NCBI GenBank assembly: GCA_021807105.1 | Contig: JAKAPL010000016.1 | Location: 1 to 60,435, forward strand | DNA: 60,435 nt | Reading direction: 5' to 3' | Source: Myxococcales bacterium | GTDB lineage: Bacteria; Myxococcota; Myxococcia; Myxococcales; JAKAPL01 | Part shown: positions 59,616 through 60,435 of the stretch, in pieces | Layout: every line of letters begins with the position of its first letter | Position numbering within the stretch: the first letter of the stretch is position 1 | Translations under genes and position numbers: made by a program | The notes under the pieces: generated by a model | Told to the model about the DNA's origin: nothing | The model's database searches: none | Seen by the model: only the letters and a program-made list of their open reading frames with translations

Positions 59616-60074
59616 ATGGTGACGGAAGGTTTTTCACTCTCGACGGTGATCCCGGCGGCGCCGCTGCGCGTCTATCGCGCCTGGCTCGACGGCCGCGAGC
59701 ACGGCGCGTTCACCGGGCGCAAGGCGGAGGTCGAGCCGGGCATTGGCGGCGCTTTCGTCGCGGGCGATGGCTATATCCGCGGGCGAACGCTCGCCCTCTC
59801 CGGCGGCCGGCGGATCGTCCAGGCATGGAGGACGTCGGACTTCCCGGCGGCGAGCGAGGATTCGGTCGTCGAGATCCTCTTGGAGGAGGCGCCGGGCGGG
59901 ACGAAGCTCACCCTGCACCATACCGGCCTCCCCGAAGGCCAGGGGGCGCGGATCAGGGATGCGTGGATCGACGGCTACTTCGAGCCGATGAAGCGCTTCT
60001 TCTCGCCCCGCCCACGGAGAGGTCGGGCGAAGGGGAAGGAGCCGGCGCGACGTCGCGCTCGGCAGACCCGCTAA
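59616..60074 (+). CDS. SRPBCC/AHSA1-like protein
   Basis: 152 aa from the ATG at 59616, which starts the domain naturally (VTEGFSLSTVIPAAPLRVYR). The open frame upstream to 59490 lacks a good start. It contains VYRAWLDGREHGAFTG and IVQAWRTSDFP, GGTKLTLHHTGLPEGQ and GYFEPMKRFF, all typical of AHSA1-type START-like proteins, which often bind hydrophobic ligands or Hsp90-like partners. A basic tail (RPRRGRAKGKEPARRRARQT) follows. Confidence 0.88.
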   Translation: MVTEGFSLSTVIPAAPLRVYRAWLDGREHGAFTGRKAEVEPGIGGAFVAGDGYIRGRTLALSGGRRIVQAWRTSDFPAASEDSVVEILLEEAPGGTKLTLHHTGLPEGQGARIRDAWIDGYFEPMKRFFSPRPRRGRAKGKEPARRRARQTR

Positions 60075-60309
60075 GTCACTTTCACCACGACGGTGCTCAT
60101 CCAAGGCAGGAGCGCGAGGAGAAAGAGTTCGTGACTTCATCCCCGGACCGAGCCAGGCCATCGAGGCCCTGTCGAAAGATGCGAGGCGCGGCCTCGCTCG
60201 CTGGAGCCAAGGCCGCGGCGGCCGGAACCCCGAATCTTCGATGGGGCCCGGCAAGCAGATGGGCACGGGAGCGGCGGCCGGCCGACGGGAGGGGATGGAT
60301 TCACATTTA

Positions 60310-60435
60310 ACCCGTCTTATTCACGGTACGGCGTAGCGAGGCGTTCGAGACCGCAGCCGAGAAGGGCAAGCGCAGCGACGACCGACGAGGCGTGCGTAAA
60401 GCACGCCGCAGGAGGAAGGAGCGAGCACGCCCTTC
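60310..60435. mobile_element. Family A element running off the window end, reverse orientation
   Basis: Starts ACCCGTCTTATTCACGGTAC after TTA (60307-60309) and follows copy 1 in reverse base for base to the window end (through GCGTAAAGCACGCCGCAGGA). The missing part is about 50 bp. Unlike other copies, it is about 235 bp downstream of the nearest visible stop codon. Confidence 0.9.

Overview
The window is about 60 kb of very GC-rich bacterial chromosome. It most resembles a myxobacterium or related Myxococcota. The signs are secreted Cys-rich lipoproteins with Gly/Ser/Thr linkers, a Ser/Thr kinase with an HRDVTPEN loop, an FHA protein, DUF2723, DUF4476, DUF4398 and DUF3014-like proteins, an OmpA protein with thrombospondin type 3 repeats, and the tRNA-tig-clpP-clpX-lon order. 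Taxonomy is inferred from gene content only. No phage, transposase, rRNA or CRISPR array was seen.

Layout: 1-252 is a 21-bp tandem array. On the minus strand, 7555 down to 318 carries tRNA-Lys, tRNA-Leu, tig, clpP, clpX, lon and a TPR-like protein. 8059-16550 holds a DUF2723 membrane protein, an FHA protein, a trypsin-like protease, a large Cys-rich lipoprotein, another lipoprotein and a DUF4476 protein. 17321-20392 (minus) is sdhB-sucC-sucD. 20729-29135 has envelope proteins (DUF3014, DUF4398, OmpA), two alpha/beta hydrolases, an M1 aminopeptidase with HEAT-like repeats, a methyltransferase and a Trp-rich unknown. 29247-31813 is a glutamine-synthetase-like/Fe-alcohol dehydrogenase pair. 33320-38056 is a tightly packed seven-gene run: monoheme lipoprotein, four-helix His-bearing membrane protein, YceI, a double-CxxCH protein, a Cys-rich lipoprotein, a small HicB-like protein and an RlmN-like radical SAM protein. 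38057-45407 has a small Cys-rich protein, a GMC dehydrogenase with its Tat-exported small subunit, several small secreted proteins and a sulfite-oxidase-like molybdoenzyme. 45962-60074 has clpB, truA, a Ser/Thr kinase with a ribbon-helix-helix-like tail, a probable selenoprotein thioredoxin, a second monoheme lipoprotein, yggX, a B12-binding radical SAM protein, sixA, lipoproteins, a CorC-type CBS protein and an SRPBCC protein.

Three observations stand out. (1) 51638-52180 is a TlpA/DsbE-like thioredoxin whose first active-site Cys is an in-frame TGA (UxxC), with a hairpin at the distance expected of a bacterial SECIS. (2) Two families of short inverted-repeat elements occur here. Family A is about 176 bp, with ends GCCCGTCTTATTCACGGT and 3-bp TNA target duplications. 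Family B is about 178 bp, with ends GAGGCTGGTGTC and CTAR target duplications. Several copies sit exactly on a stop codon, so that the duplicated target regenerates the stop. One A copy is nested inside a B copy. (3) The 33320-38056 run looks like an undescribed envelope redox module.

All functions are read from motifs and remembered family features. No database search was run.
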